Source: Rhizobium sp. SSA_523
GTDB taxonomy: Bacteria; Pseudomonadota; Alphaproteobacteria; Rhizobiales; Rhizobiaceae
Assembly: GCF_030435705.1 (NCBI RefSeq)
Contig: NZ_CP129382.1
Span: forward strand, 3,342,501-3,406,500
Length of the DNA: 64,000 nucleotides
Reading direction: 5' to 3'
The translations under genes and the position numbers were made by a program. Below, piece by piece: positions 26,307 through 35,716 of this stretch. Numbering within the stretch: position 1 is the first letter of the stretch; each line of letters begins with the position of its first letter. A model generated the notes under the pieces. That model saw nothing but the letters and a program-made list of their open reading frames with translations, was not told the DNA's origin and did no database searches.

Positions 26307-27422
26307 ATGGCCAGACTGAAGGTCGATAATCTCCGCAAATCCTTCGCCGGCACGCCGGCGGTCGATGATTTTTCCCTCGACGTGGCGGATGGCGAACTGG
26401 TCTGCCTGCTGGGACCTTCCGGCTCGGGCAAATCGACCATTCTGCGGATGATCGGCGGCTTCGAACAGCCGACATCCGGCACGGTGCGCATTGACGGGCA
26501 GGAGGTCACGCGCCTGCCGCCGGAGCGGCGACCGACCGGCATGGTATTCCAGAGCCATGCTTTGTGGAGCCACATGAACGTCTTCAACAATATCGCCTTC
26601 GGGCTGAAACTGCGCGGCCTGCCGCGCAGCGAGATCAGACGCAAGGTCGATCACGCCCTGGAGCTTGTCGGCCTTGGCGGCTATGGCCATCGGCAGACCT
26701 TCCAATTGTCCGGCGGGCAGCAGCAGCGCGTGGCGCTCGCCCGGTCGCTGGTGCTGGAGCCCAAAATCCTGCTGCTCGACGAGCCCTTCGCCAGCCTCGA
26801 CCAGCATCTTCGCGAGCGCCTGCGGGAGGAGGTGCGCGATATCCAGCAGAGGCTTCGCATCACCACCCTCTTCGTGACGCATGGCCAGGATGAAGCGCTT
26901 GCCATGGCCGATCGCATCGTCGTGCTGCGCGACGGGCGCTGCGAGCAGGTCGATGCGCCGGATCTCCTGTACCGCCATCCGCGCACGCAATTCGTCGCAG
27001 GCTTCATCGGGCAGATGAATTTCCTCGCCGCCAATGTCGAAGCCGGGCGCTTCCACCATTCGGATTTCCCGCTGCCAGTCGCGGTGCAGGATGGACCGGC
27101 TGTGCTTGCCCTGCGCCCGGAAGCGCTTCGGCTGGCACGATCGCTGTCGCCTGACGCGGCGACTGTGACCCGAGTGACCGATTTCGGCAGTCATATCATG
27201 GTCGATGTCGAACTTTCCGACCAAACACGCATCAAGACGATGACCGCGCCGGACAGCCGCTGGCAGAGGGGCGATCACGTCAGTCTTGTCGCATCCGATT
27301 TCGCTCTTTACCGGAACAATGCCCTTCTGATCAGAAGCAGCATGGAAGAAGCGACCAAGGCCGACACCACCGGTGCGGGCGGCAAAGCGGGTTCAGAAAC
27401 CCTGAAGCCGGTGCCAGCCTGA
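26307..27422 (+). CDS. ABC importer ATP-binding protein
   Basis: 371-aa ATPase of the importer (MalK/PotA-like layout). Walker A is GPSGSGKSTILRM near residue 38, the signature LSGGQQQRVALARSL near 135, and Walker B LLLDEPFASLDQ near 155. The C-terminal third is a TOBE-type regulatory domain (VLALRPEALRLARSLS). The second of two close ATGs (26301, 26307) is better spaced from AGAGG. It completes the operon that begins at 23361. Confidence 0.92.
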   Translation: MARLKVDNLRKSFAGTPAVDDFSLDVADGELVCLLGPSGSGKSTILRMIGGFEQPTSGTVRIDGQEVTRLPPERRPTGMVFQSHALWSHMNVFNNIAFGLKLRGLPRSEIRRKVDHALELVGLGGYGHRQTFQLSGGQQQRVALARSLVLEPKILLLDEPFASLDQHLRERLREEVRDIQQRLRITTLFVTHGQDEALAMADRIVVLRDGRCEQVDAPDLLYRHPRTQFVAGFIGQMNFLAANVEAGRFHHSDFPLPVAVQDGPAVLALRPEALRLARSLSPDAATVTRVTDFGSHIMVDVELSDQTRIKTMTAPDSRWQRGDHVSLVASDFALYRNNALLIRSSMEEATKADTTGAGGKAGSETLKPVPA

Positions 27423-27560
27423 GCAGGTTCCGGAAAAGTGTCCCACGGTTTTGCGACCGGAACCTGCGTCAAACAGTAAGCTAAGCGGACGAAGCGTTGG
27501 CCGGCCAATGCAGGTCTGCTTAAGGCGGCGCGCCGTATCCTGAGGGTCACGCAGACCTGA

Positions 27561-28391
27561 TCAGGGGCCAGCCAAGCCCTCCAGCAGCCAGGCATGCATG
27601 CCGCCATTGGAGGCCAGGACATCGCCATTCCGGCTGATCGGCCCGCCGCCGAAGCCCGTCACCATTCCGCCCGCTTCCTCGATCACCAGGCAGGAGGCGC
27701 CGTAATCGTGCAGGGACAAGCCGTCTTCGAAAAAGCCGTCCAGCCGGCCGGCCGCGACATAGGCCAGCGACAAGGCGGCTGATCCCAATCGCCGCACGCC
27801 GGCTGTCTGTGCCATCAGGCGCCGGAGGGCGTGGAAATACCGGTCTTCCGTCACGCTCCGGACCTGGCCCGGAATGGGCAGGCCAGCGCCGATCAGCGCT
27901 TCCTCCACCGTCGAGAGCGGGCGGCAAAGAAGTCTCTCGCCGTTGAGAAAGGCGCCCTTTCCGCGTTCGGCGACGAACAGCTCGTCCTGCATGACGTCGA
28001 ACACGACCCCGCAGGTGATCTTGCCGCCCTCCGAAATTGCGATGGTCAGGCCGAAATGCGGGATGCCCCAGGCGTAATTCGTCGTGCCGTCAATCGGATC
28101 GATGTGAATGCAGGGTGCGTCCTCAGCCGCTTCCAGATTGCCGACGGCCTCCTCGCCGCTGATGGCGTGGTCTGGAAAATCCGATCGCAATCGTGCCACG
28201 ATCAGCTCCTCCACCGCCACATCGACCGCCGTCACGAAATCGCGCGGGCCTTTGGCCACCAGCTCGCCACCATAGCGGCGCCTGAGGGCGGACTTGGCCA
28301 GAGCCCCGCCATCCACCGCGGCCCGGGCAAGCAGGATCAGACGGTCGGAGGCAATCGAAGGCAGGCGCAGCGCGGAATCGGGGGAAAGCAT
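27561..28391 (-). CDS. inositol monophosphatase family protein
   Basis: 276-aa Mg-dependent phosphatase of the inositol monophosphatase/HisN/CysQ superfamily. The metal site is in ISGEEAVGN and the signature DPIDGTTNYAWGIPHFG near residue 90. The third metal ligand lies in LHDYGASCLVIEEAGG, where the more usual Trp-Asp is His-Asp. The substrate could be inositol phosphate, histidinol phosphate or PAP. The frame is open upstream to 28805 through a 13-bp tandem repeat; I start at the ATG at 28391 because similarity begins there, although the ribosome site is weak. Confidence 0.85.
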   Translation of the reverse strand: MLSPDSALRLPSIASDRLILLARAAVDGGALAKSALRRRYGGELVAKGPRDFVTAVDVAVEELIVARLRSDFPDHAISGEEAVGNLEAAEDAPCIHIDPIDGTTNYAWGIPHFGLTIAISEGGKITCGVVFDVMQDELFVAERGKGAFLNGERLLCRPLSTVEEALIGAGLPIPGQVRSVTEDRYFHALRRLMAQTAGVRRLGSAALSLAYVAAGRLDGFFEDGLSLHDYGASCLVIEEAGGMVTGFGGGPISRNGDVLASNGGMHAWLLEGLAGP

Positions 28392-28760
28392 GGGCACAGG
28401 TCTTTGCGGCAGGATGTCTGTTCGGATCGACGACATGTCAGGGAGGACAGGCCCGCAGCACTGCCCGATTTGTGCGACAGACTTGTGACGGTCCGCAGAC
28501 CCGTGCGGACGATCGACGTCATGGATCCGCCCTGAGGGTCCATGCTGTGGGTCCATGCTGTGGCTCCATGTTGCGGGTCCATGCTGTAGATCCAGGCTGC
28601 GGTTGAGGCGGAGATGCGCGGGGCCGGACGCAAGATCTTCGTCTCGTACAGGGTGAGATTGGAAGCGGCCAGCGTAAGCCGAAAAGCCTTGCACATTCTC
28701 GTTCGGCCGTCGCCTAAGGGGCGGAGCCGTCTGGCCTGATGCTCTTTTTCTCTGAAGAAA
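28392..28760. other. leader region of the phosphatase gene
   Basis: About 370 bp between tRNA-Thr and the phosphatase. It contains a five-unit 13-bp tandem repeat (28537-28601). The frame of the phosphatase is open through it, but codon content (Met-Asp-Pro-Gln-His repeats) looks like read-through of the repeat rather than protein. Confidence 0.55.
28537..28601. repeat. 13-bp tandem repeat, five units
   Basis: Units: GGTCCATGCTGTG twice, then GCTCCATGTTGCG, GGTCCATGCTGTA and GATCCAGGCTGCG. The first two are identical and later units diverge, as expected of an ageing minisatellite. It lies about 145 bp upstream of the phosphatase start. Confidence 0.85.
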
Positions 28761-28835
<75 letters not shown>

Positions 28836-28988
28836 ATTGGCGCGACTGGTTTGTTGTTCGCGCTGCGGTGAGCGGGCTTCTGCCATAGCTTATCCGGGAG
28901 CGCAAGCCGCAAATTTGAAGTTCTGCGCTGAAATGGTGATTTGCCGTCGCCTCTTTGGCTTTCCTCCTATTTCGGCTATGACAAAAAC

Positions 28989-29195
28989 ATGAGTGAATCA
29001 AACGAATCGAGCACGCAAAAGGCTGAGCGCAAGGCGCGTCAGGAGGCCGCAGCGCAGCAGCGCCGGGCGCGCGCAGCGCAGAAGCTGCGCGAGAACCTGA
29101 TGCGGCGCAAGCAGCAGTCGCGGGCCCGCCGCGCAGGCGAGGAGGATCCCACCTCCGGCCTGCCTGCCGCCAAGGCGGACGAATCACCGGCGTGA
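28989..29195 (+). CDS. small basic hypothetical protein
   Basis: 68-aa charged protein (MSESNESSTQKAERKARQEA, then many Arg/Gln/Ala and an acidic C-terminus). The Ala/Arg-rich middle would form a helix; no membrane segment. I recognise it only as the kind of short conserved gene found before murA in related genomes. The start at 28989 lacks a strong ribosome site, and an upstream ATG at 28941 is possible. Confidence 0.5.
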   Translation: MSESNESSTQKAERKARQEAAAQQRRARAAQKLRENLMRRKQQSRARRAGEEDPTSGLPAAKADESPA

Positions 29196-29365
29196 TCTTT
29201 CCGGTCGCCATGTCGCCGACGTGAGCCGAAAAGGCGCATTTATTGTCCTGTCCGGCTCGCGCAAGGCGCCGGGCATTGAATTGAAGTGGCCGGGGATATC
29301 GTCTAAAGACGCCGTCTTTCGTGCTTGAACAAGGAAAGGCGGGTGAAAACGCCCGTGGTCATGCA

Positions 29366-30658
29366 ATGGATCGCATCAAGATTACCGGCGGTAACGAGCT
29401 GCGCGGCATCATCCCCATCTCCGGCGCCAAGAATGCCGCGCTGCCGTTGATGATTGCATCGCTCTTGACCAGCGACACGCTGACGCTGGAGAATGTGCCG
29501 CATCTTGCCGATGTCGAAGGCCTGATGCGCATTCTCGGCAATCATGGCGTGGATATCGCCGTCAATGGCCGTCGCGAACGCCAGGAGGATGGCTATTCGC
29601 GCACCATCCACTTCACCTGCCGCACCATTGCCGACACCACCGCCCCTTACGAACTCGTCTCGAAAATGCGGGCGAGCTTCTGGGTGATCGGACCGCTACT
29701 GGCGCGGGAAGGGCGGGCGCGGGTCTCCCTGCCGGGCGGCTGCGCCATTGGAACCCGGCCGGTCGATCTCTTCCTGGAGGGATTGGCAGCGCTTGGCGCC
29801 AATATCGAAATCGATGGCGGCTATGTGAACGCCACGGCGCCGCAGGGCGGCCTCGTCGGCAGCCACTACAGTTTTCCCAAGGTCTCGGTGGGCGCCACCC
29901 ATGTGATGATGATGGCGGCAACGCTGGCCAAGGGAACGACGGTGATCGACAACGCCGCCCGCGAGCCGGAAGTGGTCGATCTCGCCAATTGCCTGAATGC
30001 CATGGGTGCGCGGATCTCCGGCGCCGGCACCAGAGTGATCACCGTAGAAGGCGTCACCTCGCTGTCGGGTGCCCGGCACCGGGTTCTGCCGGATCGCATC
30101 GAAACCGGCACCTATGCCATGGCCGTCGCGATGACCGGTGGCGATGTGACGCTGCAGGGCACGGATGCCGCGCTTCTGGACAATGCCCTGGATACGCTCC
30201 GGCAGGCAGGGGCCGAGATCACGGAGACCGAAAGCGGCCTTCGCATCGTGCGCAACCGCAACGGAATCCAGCCCGTCGACGTGGTGACCGAACCCTTTCC
30301 CGGTTTCCCCACGGATCTTCAGGCGCAATTCATGGCGCTGATGACGCGCGCCGGGGGCGTTTCCCATATTACGGAAACCATTTTCGAGAACCGCTTCATG
30401 CATGTGCAGGAACTGGCACGCCTTGGCGCGCGCATCTCGCTGTCCGGCCAGATGGCACGGGTCGAAGGCGTGCCGCGGCTGAAGGGCGCGCCGGTCATGG
30501 CAACCGACCTTCGCGCTTCCGTATCGCTGGTGATTGCCGGCCTCGCCGCCGAAGGCGAGACCATCGTCAACCGCGTCTATCACCTGGATCGCGGCTTCGA
30601 GCGTCTGGAAGAGAAGCTGAACCGCTGTGGCGCCAATGTCCAGCGCGTCAGCGACTGA
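29366..30658 (+). CDS. murA: UDP-N-acetylglucosamine 1-carboxyvinyltransferase
   Basis: 430-aa MurA, the first committed step of peptidoglycan synthesis: transfer of enolpyruvate from PEP to UDP-GlcNAc, in the cytoplasm. The N-terminus [20 protein letters not shown] has the conserved Lys-Asn site (GAKNAALPL). The catalytic Cys126 lies in [18 protein letters not shown]; this is the residue attacked by fosfomycin, so a sensitive enzyme is predicted. The start at 29366 gives the normal family length; the frame extends to 29321 without similarity. Confidence 0.95.
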   Translation: MDRIKITGGNELRGIIPISGAKNAALPLMIASLLTSDTLTLENVPHLADVEGLMRILGNHGVDIAVNGRRERQEDGYSRTIHFTCRTIADTTAPYELVSKMRASFWVIGPLLAREGRARVSLPGGCAIGTRPVDLFLEGLAALGANIEIDGGYVNATAPQGGLVGSHYSFPKVSVGATHVMMMAATLAKGTTVIDNAAREPEVVDLANCLNAMGARISGAGTRVITVEGVTSLSGARHRVLPDRIETGTYAMAVAMTGGDVTLQGTDAALLDNALDTLRQAGAEITETESGLRIVRNRNGIQPVDVVTEPFPGFPTDLQAQFMALMTRAGGVSHITETIFENRFMHVQELARLGARISLSGQMARVEGVPRLKGAPVMATDLRASVSLVIAGLAAEGETIVNRVYHLDRGFERLEEKLNRCGANVQRVSD

Positions 30659-30758
30659 GCATCGCCTGTTGCGTCCGGGCCTCTCCCATCCTATCTGCTT
30701 GGATTGACGCGAAAGACGGCTGCAGCAGGGCTGCAGCCGACAGCACGAGGTGGTTCAG

Positions 30759-31190
30759 ATGACGGATTTGAAGCTGTTGGCGCTGGATGCGGAGGACCTG
30801 CAGATCCTGTCCGCTCATATGCAGGACAGTGTCTTCAAGCCGGGGGATATGGATTGGGTGCCGAAGCGGGGGCAGTTCTCCCTGGTGGTCAACCGGTTCG
30901 TCTGGGAAAAGGCGGATCGCGGCAGCAAGGGCTATGAGCGCAGACGCGCGGTCCTCGCCTTCAAGCGGGTTGCGGCGGTCCGCACGCTCGGGCTTGATCG
31001 ACGCCGTGCCGATGAGGTCTATTCCCTCCTGGCCATTCGCTTTCAGCCGAGGGGGGAGGGGCCGGAAGGCCAGGTCGAGCTGGTGCTGGCAGGCGGAGCG
31101 GCAATCAGTCTGGACGTTGAATGCATAGAGGCGCAATTGGCCGATACCGGCGGGGCCTGGGAAACCGATTTCCGGCCCAAGCACGATTGA
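30759..31190 (+). CDS. DUF2948 family protein
   Basis: 143-aa conserved alphaproteobacterial protein of unknown function (DUF2948): MTDLKLLALDAEDLQILSAH, then VPKRGQFSLVVNRFVWE. Start at 30759, with GAGG 8 nt upstream. It is regularly found between murA and hisD in this group, as here. No catalytic motif is visible. Confidence 0.8.
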   Translation: MTDLKLLALDAEDLQILSAHMQDSVFKPGDMDWVPKRGQFSLVVNRFVWEKADRGSKGYERRRAVLAFKRVAAVRTLGLDRRRADEVYSLLAIRFQPRGEGPEGQVELVLAGGAAISLDVECIEAQLADTGGAWETDFRPKHD

Positions 31191-31399
31191 CCGCTGCGCC
31201 AGGGGCCGGCTTGCGAATGGCGGTCCGGCAGCTTGCTTGCGGATGTGGGTTTGGCAAGTGGCCGGAATGTGAGTGTGGAGCATGATCCCGAACCGGCATG
31301 ATCAGGTCGGGCGGTCATGGCTCACCGAAGGGGTTCAAGCGCGCGCATCCGGCCTTTCGGGCGGAAGACGCGGCTTCTAAGTGAGGGAAACGGGGTTCA

Positions 31400-32698
31400 G
31401 TGGCAATCTGGCTTGAACAGGCATCGGCGGATTTCGAGGATCGTTTTGCAGCTTTTCTCACGACGAAACGCGAAGTCTCCGAGGACGTCAATGCGGTCGT
31501 GCGATCCATCATTGCCGATGTGCGCGAGCGCGGCGATGCCGCCTTGCGCGATTATTCCCTGCGATTCGACAAGGTGGATCTGTCAGAAACGGGCGTGAGG
31601 GTTACGGAGGCCGAGATCGATGCGGCCTTTGATGCGGTCGAGCCCGAGGTGATCGCGGCCTTGACGCTCGCTGCCGAGCGCATCGAGCGCCATCACGCCC
31701 GGCAGATGCCGAAGGATGACTTCTACGAGGACCAGATCGGCGTCGGCCTTGGATCGCGCTGGACGGCGATCGAGGCGGTGGGACTCTATGTGCCCGGCGG
31801 CACGGCGAGCTATCCGAGTTCGGTCCTGATGAATGCCGTACCGGCCCGTGTTGCGGGCGTGGAGCGCGTCGTCATGGTCTGCCCGGCTTCGGGCGGCGCC
31901 ATCAATCCGGCCGTGCTCGTCGCCGCCAGGCTAGCGGGCGTCGGCGAAATCTACAGGATCGGCGGAGCGCAGGCGGTGGCGGCCCTGGCCTATGGCACGC
32001 CAAGCATCGATCCCGTCTACAAGATCGTCGGCCCCGGCAATGCCTATGTGGCGGCGGCCAAGCGCCAGGTCTTCGGTACGGTCGGCATCGACATGATCGC
32101 CGGCCCGTCGGAAGTGCTGGTCATTGCCGATGCGCAGAATGATCCCGATTGGCTGGCGGCCGATCTCCTGGCACAGGCCGAGCACGATGCCGGCGCGCAA
32201 TCCATCCTGATCACGACCGACCGCTCCTTTGCCGAAGCGGTCGAGGCGGCGGTGGAGCGCCAGTTGAAGACCCTGTCGCGCAGCGAAACGGCGGCAGCCA
32301 GCTGGCGCGATTTCGGCGCAATCATCCTGGTGGAGACGCTTTCCAACGCCGTGCCGCTGGCCAATCGCATCGCCGCGGAACATCTGGAGCTCGCCATTGC
32401 CGATCCGGATGCGCTGCTTTCCGGCATTCGCAATGCCGGGGCGATCTTCATCGGGCGCCATACGCCGGAGGTCATCGGCGATTATGTCGGCGGCTCCAAC
32501 CATGTTCTGCCGACGGCGCGTTCGGCACGCTTTTCCTCCGGCCTGTCGGTCCTGGATTTCGTCAAGCGCACGTCCATTCTGCGGCTTGGTCCGGATCAAT
32601 TGAACGCACTCGGCCCCGCCGCCGTGACGCTTGCCCGTTCGGAAGGGCTGGATGCCCATGCCCGCTCGGTCTCGATCCGTCTCAACAAGGGGCGATGA
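31400..32698 (+). CDS. hisD: histidinol dehydrogenase
   Basis: 432-aa zinc- and NAD-dependent HisD, which catalyses the last two oxidations of histidine biosynthesis. Signature segments: [20 protein letters not shown] near residue 130, [16 protein letters not shown] near 215, and the zinc/active-site stretch [15 protein letters not shown] near 255 with EHLELA later. It starts at a GTG (31400). First gene of a tight group, with the UPF0262 gene 4 bp downstream. Confidence 0.95.
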   Translation: MAIWLEQASADFEDRFAAFLTTKREVSEDVNAVVRSIIADVRERGDAALRDYSLRFDKVDLSETGVRVTEAEIDAAFDAVEPEVIAALTLAAERIERHHARQMPKDDFYEDQIGVGLGSRWTAIEAVGLYVPGGTASYPSSVLMNAVPARVAGVERVVMVCPASGGAINPAVLVAARLAGVGEIYRIGGAQAVAALAYGTPSIDPVYKIVGPGNAYVAAAKRQVFGTVGIDMIAGPSEVLVIADAQNDPDWLAADLLAQAEHDAGAQSILITTDRSFAEAVEAAVERQLKTLSRSETAAASWRDFGAIILVETLSNAVPLANRIAAEHLELAIADPDALLSGIRNAGAIFIGRHTPEVIGDYVGGSNHVLPTARSARFSSGLSVLDFVKRTSILRLGPDQLNALGPAAVTLARSEGLDAHARSVSIRLNKGR

Positions 32699-32702
32699 GC
32701 CA

Positions 32703-33176
32703 ATGGCCAAAGGCGACTTCCGGCTGTGCGACGTGGTGCTGGATGACAGCATCGGCCGTTCCACGCCGGATGTCGAACATGAGCGGGCCGTCGCCATCTT
32801 CGACCTCATCGAGGAAAACCGGTTCGAGCCCTCCGGCCATGACGGCGGGCCCTACAGACTGACCCTGTCTCTGGTGGAGCAGAAGCTGGTCTTTTCGATC
32901 ACCACCGATCAGGATCAGCCGGTCGCCACCCATATCCTCTCGCTGACGCCGTTTCGCCGCATCATCAAAGACTATTTCATGATCTGCGAAAGCTATTACG
33001 AGGCGATCCGTTCCTCCACGCCCTCGCAGATCGAGGCGATCGACATGGGCCGTCGCGGCATTCACAATGACGGGTCGGAGACGCTGCAGGAGCGGCTGAA
33101 GGGCAAGATCGCGCTGGATTTCGATACGGCGCGCCGGCTTTTTACACTGGTCTGCGTGCTGTACTGGCGGGGCTGA
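32703..33176 (+). CDS. UPF0262 family protein
   Basis: 157-aa protein of the uncharacterised UPF0262 family, restricted to Alphaproteobacteria: [20 protein letters not shown], then [20 protein letters not shown] and a C-terminal [12 protein letters not shown]. It lies 4 bp after hisD and 2 bp before the phosphatase gene, so all three are co-transcribed. The function is not known. Confidence 0.88.
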   Translation: MAKGDFRLCDVVLDDSIGRSTPDVEHERAVAIFDLIEENRFEPSGHDGGPYRLTLSLVEQKLVFSITTDQDQPVATHILSLTPFRRIIKDYFMICESYYEAIRSSTPSQIEAIDMGRRGIHNDGSETLQERLKGKIALDFDTARRLFTLVCVLYWRG

Positions 33177-33178
33177 GC

Positions 33179-33661
33179 ATGAGCGAAGGGCCGGTCCCCG
33201 GAGGCAGGAATGAAAGGCCCGGCGCCATATTGTTCATGTGCGGCATGAATTCCATTCGCTCGCCCATGGCCGAGCTTATTGCAAAACGGCTGCTGCCGCC
33301 CGATATATATATCCAGTCCGCTGGCGTCCGCGCCGGTGATCCGGACCCCTTTGTCGAGGTTGTGCTTCAGGAAATCGGCCTCTCTGCGCCGAAGAAGCAC
33401 CAGCCCCGCACGCTGGAGGAACTGGAAGATGATTATTTCGATCTCATCGTGACGCTCTCGCCGGAAGCCCATCACCAGGCGCTGGAACTGACCCGCTCCC
33501 ATGCCGTGGAGGTGGTCTACTGGCCGACCTTTGATCCGACCGTCGAGACGGGCACGCGGGAACAGGTTCTGGATGCCTATCGCGGCGTGCGCGATGAGCT
33601 CTGGCGCCGCATTGAAGACCGCTTCGGCCGGGCCCGTCTTCAGGGGCCGCAGACCGTTTGA
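33179..33661 (+). CDS. low-molecular-weight protein tyrosine phosphatase
   Basis: 160-aa phosphatase. The P-loop Cys-x5-Arg is C21-GMNSI-R27 followed by Ser-Pro (SPMAE). The general acid is the Asp of the DP pair at 119-120 in WPTFDPTVETG. These are the features of the low-molecular-weight phosphatase/arsenate reductase fold; the intact DP loop favours phosphatase. The substrate is unknown. It lies in the hisD-UPF0262 group upstream of infA. Confidence 0.88.
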   Translation: MSEGPVPGGRNERPGAILFMCGMNSIRSPMAELIAKRLLPPDIYIQSAGVRAGDPDPFVEVVLQEIGLSAPKKHQPRTLEELEDDYFDLIVTLSPEAHHQALELTRSHAVEVVYWPTFDPTVETGTREQVLDAYRGVRDELWRRIEDRFGRARLQGPQTV

Positions 33662-33816
33662 GCGGGGCGAAAATGCGGTGCCGGGCCGGGCAAAAGAATC
33701 GGTATGAAGGAAGGTTCACAAACGTGCGGCAAACGTGTAGTTTCCGCGCAATTTTGCAGGGTTCAGGCCACAGTCTGGCCACACCGATCGATCAACCACA
33801 GAAAGACATGCTCTAG

Positions 33817-34035
33817 ATGGCGAAAGAAGAAGTCCTTGAATTCCCGGGCGTCGTAACCGAATTGCTGCCCAATGCGACGTTCCGAGTCAAGCTCGAAAAC
33901 GAACATGAAATCATTGCTCATACGGCGGGACGCATGCGCAAGAACCGCATCCGCGTTCTGGCAGGTGACAAGGTTCTCGTCGAAATGACCCCCTACGACC
34001 TGACCAAGGGTCGCATTACCTATCGCTTCAAGTAA
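33817..34035 (+). CDS. infA: translation initiation factor IF-1
   Basis: 72-aa S1-fold factor that binds the A site of the 30S subunit during initiation. Typical sequence: [39 protein letters not shown] and the C-terminal [10 protein letters not shown]. The 155-bp gap upstream indicates its own promoter. Essential gene. Confidence 0.97.
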   Translation: MAKEEVLEFPGVVTELLPNATFRVKLENEHEIIAHTAGRMRKNRIRVLAGDKVLVEMTPYDLTKGRITYRFK

Positions 34036-34057
34036 GGCAGTTCGGCGCGAGTGGTCT

Positions 34058-34110
34058 GATTTTGACATGTGCTCCCGTTTGCAGCACCCGTAAGAGCAAA
34101 TGTCGAAATC
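34058..34110. repeat. imperfect inverted repeat downstream of infA
   Basis: Arms GATTTTGACATGTGCTC (34058-34074) and GAGCAAATGTCGAAATC (34094-34110) pair at 15 of 17 positions. The core TTTGACAT is shared with a second inverted repeat 40 bp further on. Confidence 0.7.
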
Positions 34111-34149
34111 TCCGGGACCCCGAGCAGTTTATGATTCGAGTGGACTCGT

Positions 34150-34206
34150 CGAATTTGACATTTGATCCTCAAGGTCGCAGGAGACGGGCATCAAATGTCA
34201 AATTCG
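34150..34206. repeat. perfect 17-bp inverted repeat upstream of maf
   Basis: Arms CGAATTTGACATTTGAT (34150-34166) and ATCAAATGTCAAATTCG (34190-34206) are perfectly complementary around a 23-base loop. It ends 37 bp before maf. There is no T-run after it, so it is not an ordinary terminator. Confidence 0.8.
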
Positions 34207-34243
34207 TTCACTCGCCTGGCCGGCGCTCTTTTCAGGAAAATTC

Positions 34244-34864
34244 ATGTCCCGGGATCAACAGCTCATCCTGGCCTCCGGCTCGCCGCGGCGCCTTGATCTT
34301 CTGAATCAGATTGGGATCAAGCCAGCACGGCTGATGCCGATGGACATTGACGAGACACCGAAGAGATCGGAGCATCCGCGTTCGCTCGCCCGCCGTCTGT
34401 CGACGGAAAAGGCCGAGGCCGCGCTCTCGGTCATCAATGGCGATCTCGCCTGGCGCAACAGCTATATTCTCTCGGCCGATACGGTCGTGGCGGTGGGCCG
34501 GCGCATCCTCCCCAAGACGGAGTTCATGGAAGAGGCTTCCGCCGCGCTGCACCTTTTGTCCGGGCGCGGCCACTGGGTCTATACCGGTGTCTGCCTTATC
34601 ACGCCGGGCGGCCAGTTCCGCCAGAAAGTGGTGGAGACGAAAGTGCGCTTCAAGCGCTTGTCCGCGCGTGAGATCGAAGCCTATCTCGGCTGCGATCAAT
34701 GGCGCGGCAAGGCTGGCGCCTATGCCATTCAGGGCATTGCCGGCAGCTTCGTGCAGAAGCTGACGGGCTCCTACAGCAATGTGGTCGGCCTGCCGCTTTA
34801 TGAAACCGCCCTGCTCTTGAACGGAGAGGGGTTCGACGTCGCAATGCACTGGTCGGAGGGTTGA
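34244..34864 (+). CDS. maf: Maf-type nucleoside triphosphate pyrophosphatase
   Basis: 206-aa Maf/YhdE/YceF house-cleaning pyrophosphatase that removes non-canonical nucleotides. The N-terminal motif [18 protein letters not shown], the Asp-Thr pair [16 protein letters not shown] near residue 82 and the Tyr-Gln/Lys region [20 protein letters not shown] near 152 define the family. The ATG at 34244 has AGGAAA before it. yacG follows after 4 bp. Confidence 0.93.
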   Translation: MSRDQQLILASGSPRRLDLLNQIGIKPARLMPMDIDETPKRSEHPRSLARRLSTEKAEAALSVINGDLAWRNSYILSADTVVAVGRRILPKTEFMEEASAALHLLSGRGHWVYTGVCLITPGGQFRQKVVETKVRFKRLSAREIEAYLGCDQWRGKAGAYAIQGIAGSFVQKLTGSYSNVVGLPLYETALLLNGEGFDVAMHWSEG

Positions 34865-34868
34865 TCCG

Positions 34869-35075
34869 ATGGCACTTCCAATCGCACCCGGCGCCAAGGT
34901 GGAGCCGCTTCGCAAGAGCCGGCCATGCCCCGAATGCGGCAAGGCATCACAGCGCGACCATTATCCCTTCTGCTCCGATCGCTGCCGCACGCTCGATCTG
35001 TCGCGCTGGCTGAACGGCAGCTATGCCATTCCCGTTGCCGATGATGAAGCCAAGGCCGAGTGGAGCGAAGACTAG
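34869..35075 (+). CDS. yacG: DNA gyrase inhibitor YacG
   Basis: 68-aa zinc protein of the YacG family, which in E. coli binds GyrB. Four Cys ligands are present (C20, C23, C35, C39: CPECGK and FCSDRCR), followed by the conserved LDLSRWLNGSYAIP. It is coupled to maf, and its acidic C-terminus is usual. Confidence 0.93.
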   Translation: MALPIAPGAKVEPLRKSRPCPECGKASQRDHYPFCSDRCRTLDLSRWLNGSYAIPVADDEAKAEWSED

Positions 35076-35292
35076 CCCTTAAGCGCTTGGAAAAGCCCGG
35101 TGCCAATGCCGGACTTGCGCCTTTTTCGTCAATGATTTCTAGGGGTTGAGGGGGTATTTCACCGGACTGTCAAAAAAGTGCCGAAAGGCGCTTGCCATGG
35201 CCGAGCAAGATGTTATAACCCCGCTCGCTCCCGGGGATTGAAGCCCCGGTGATCCTCGAAAGAGGGTCCAAGGCTCCTCTCAGAGCCAGGAT

Positions 35293-35368
35293 GCCCGGAT
35301 AGCTCAGTTGGTAGAGCAGCGGATTGAAAATCCGCGTGTCGGTGGTTCAAATCCGCCTCCGGGCACCA
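35293..35368 (+). tRNA. tRNA-Phe (anticodon GAA)
   Basis: Complete cloverleaf: acceptor GCCCGGA / TCCGGGC, D arm GCTC-AGTTGGTA-GAGC, anticodon stem GCGGA/TCCGC with loop TTGAAAA (GAA), T arm GGTGG-TTCAAAT-CCGCC, encoded CCA. Its 3' end borders the accessory islet that follows, so it may have been an integration site. Confidence 0.96.
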
Positions 35369-35499
35369 TTTTTTTCAGAGATTTCAGCAAAATTCTGCAC
35401 TTCTTTGTCTTGTGAAGACCGGTCAGCAACCTGTCCAGCCGCGCCAACCGGATCTTTGCCGTGCCTCTTAGGTGGCCCAGGCTTGGTCGGCAATGGACC

Positions 35500-35652
35500 G
35501 CCTGCGATCTGGCGGCGCCGATCCATCAGGTCGTCATCCGTCTGCAGGCTGAGACAGAAGCCTCCCGATGTGCCGAACTGATGTGTGAGCGGGATTCCGC
35601 CAGCGGTCAGAGCATGTGTCTTGAGAACGGCCTTAGGGGTCTGGCTGGGCAT
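35500..35652 (-). pseudogene. decayed HigA-like antitoxin remnant
   Basis: The minus-strand reading here contains HQFGTSGGFCLSLQ and LMDRRRQIAGG. They align with RYFGMSEGFFLGLQ and LMQRRRQIEGD of the intact HigA-like gene at 36758. The helix-turn-helix core that should precede them (the stretch with VPPRRINEIVLGKR) is missing, and the upstream residues MPSQTPKAVL keep only a trace of MGVSQNALARAV. I read this as a deleted, drifting copy of an antitoxin gene. It lies 130 bp beyond the tRNA-Phe 3' end. No adjacent toxin was found. Confidence 0.6.
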
Positions 35653-35716
35653 AGACGGAGCCTGCCTGCGCGTTCCCACTAACGGCTATCGGCTTCAGAA
35701 AATCTCTCAGCAGGTT

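Noticed and set aside
28537..28601. 13-bp repeats as a CRISPR array
   Set aside because: Units are contiguous with no spacers, too short, and no cas genes are near.
34111..34149. Small ORF spanning the infA-maf gap (34062-34304, plus)
   Set aside because: It runs through the inverted repeats and into maf in another frame, with no ribosome site or family match.
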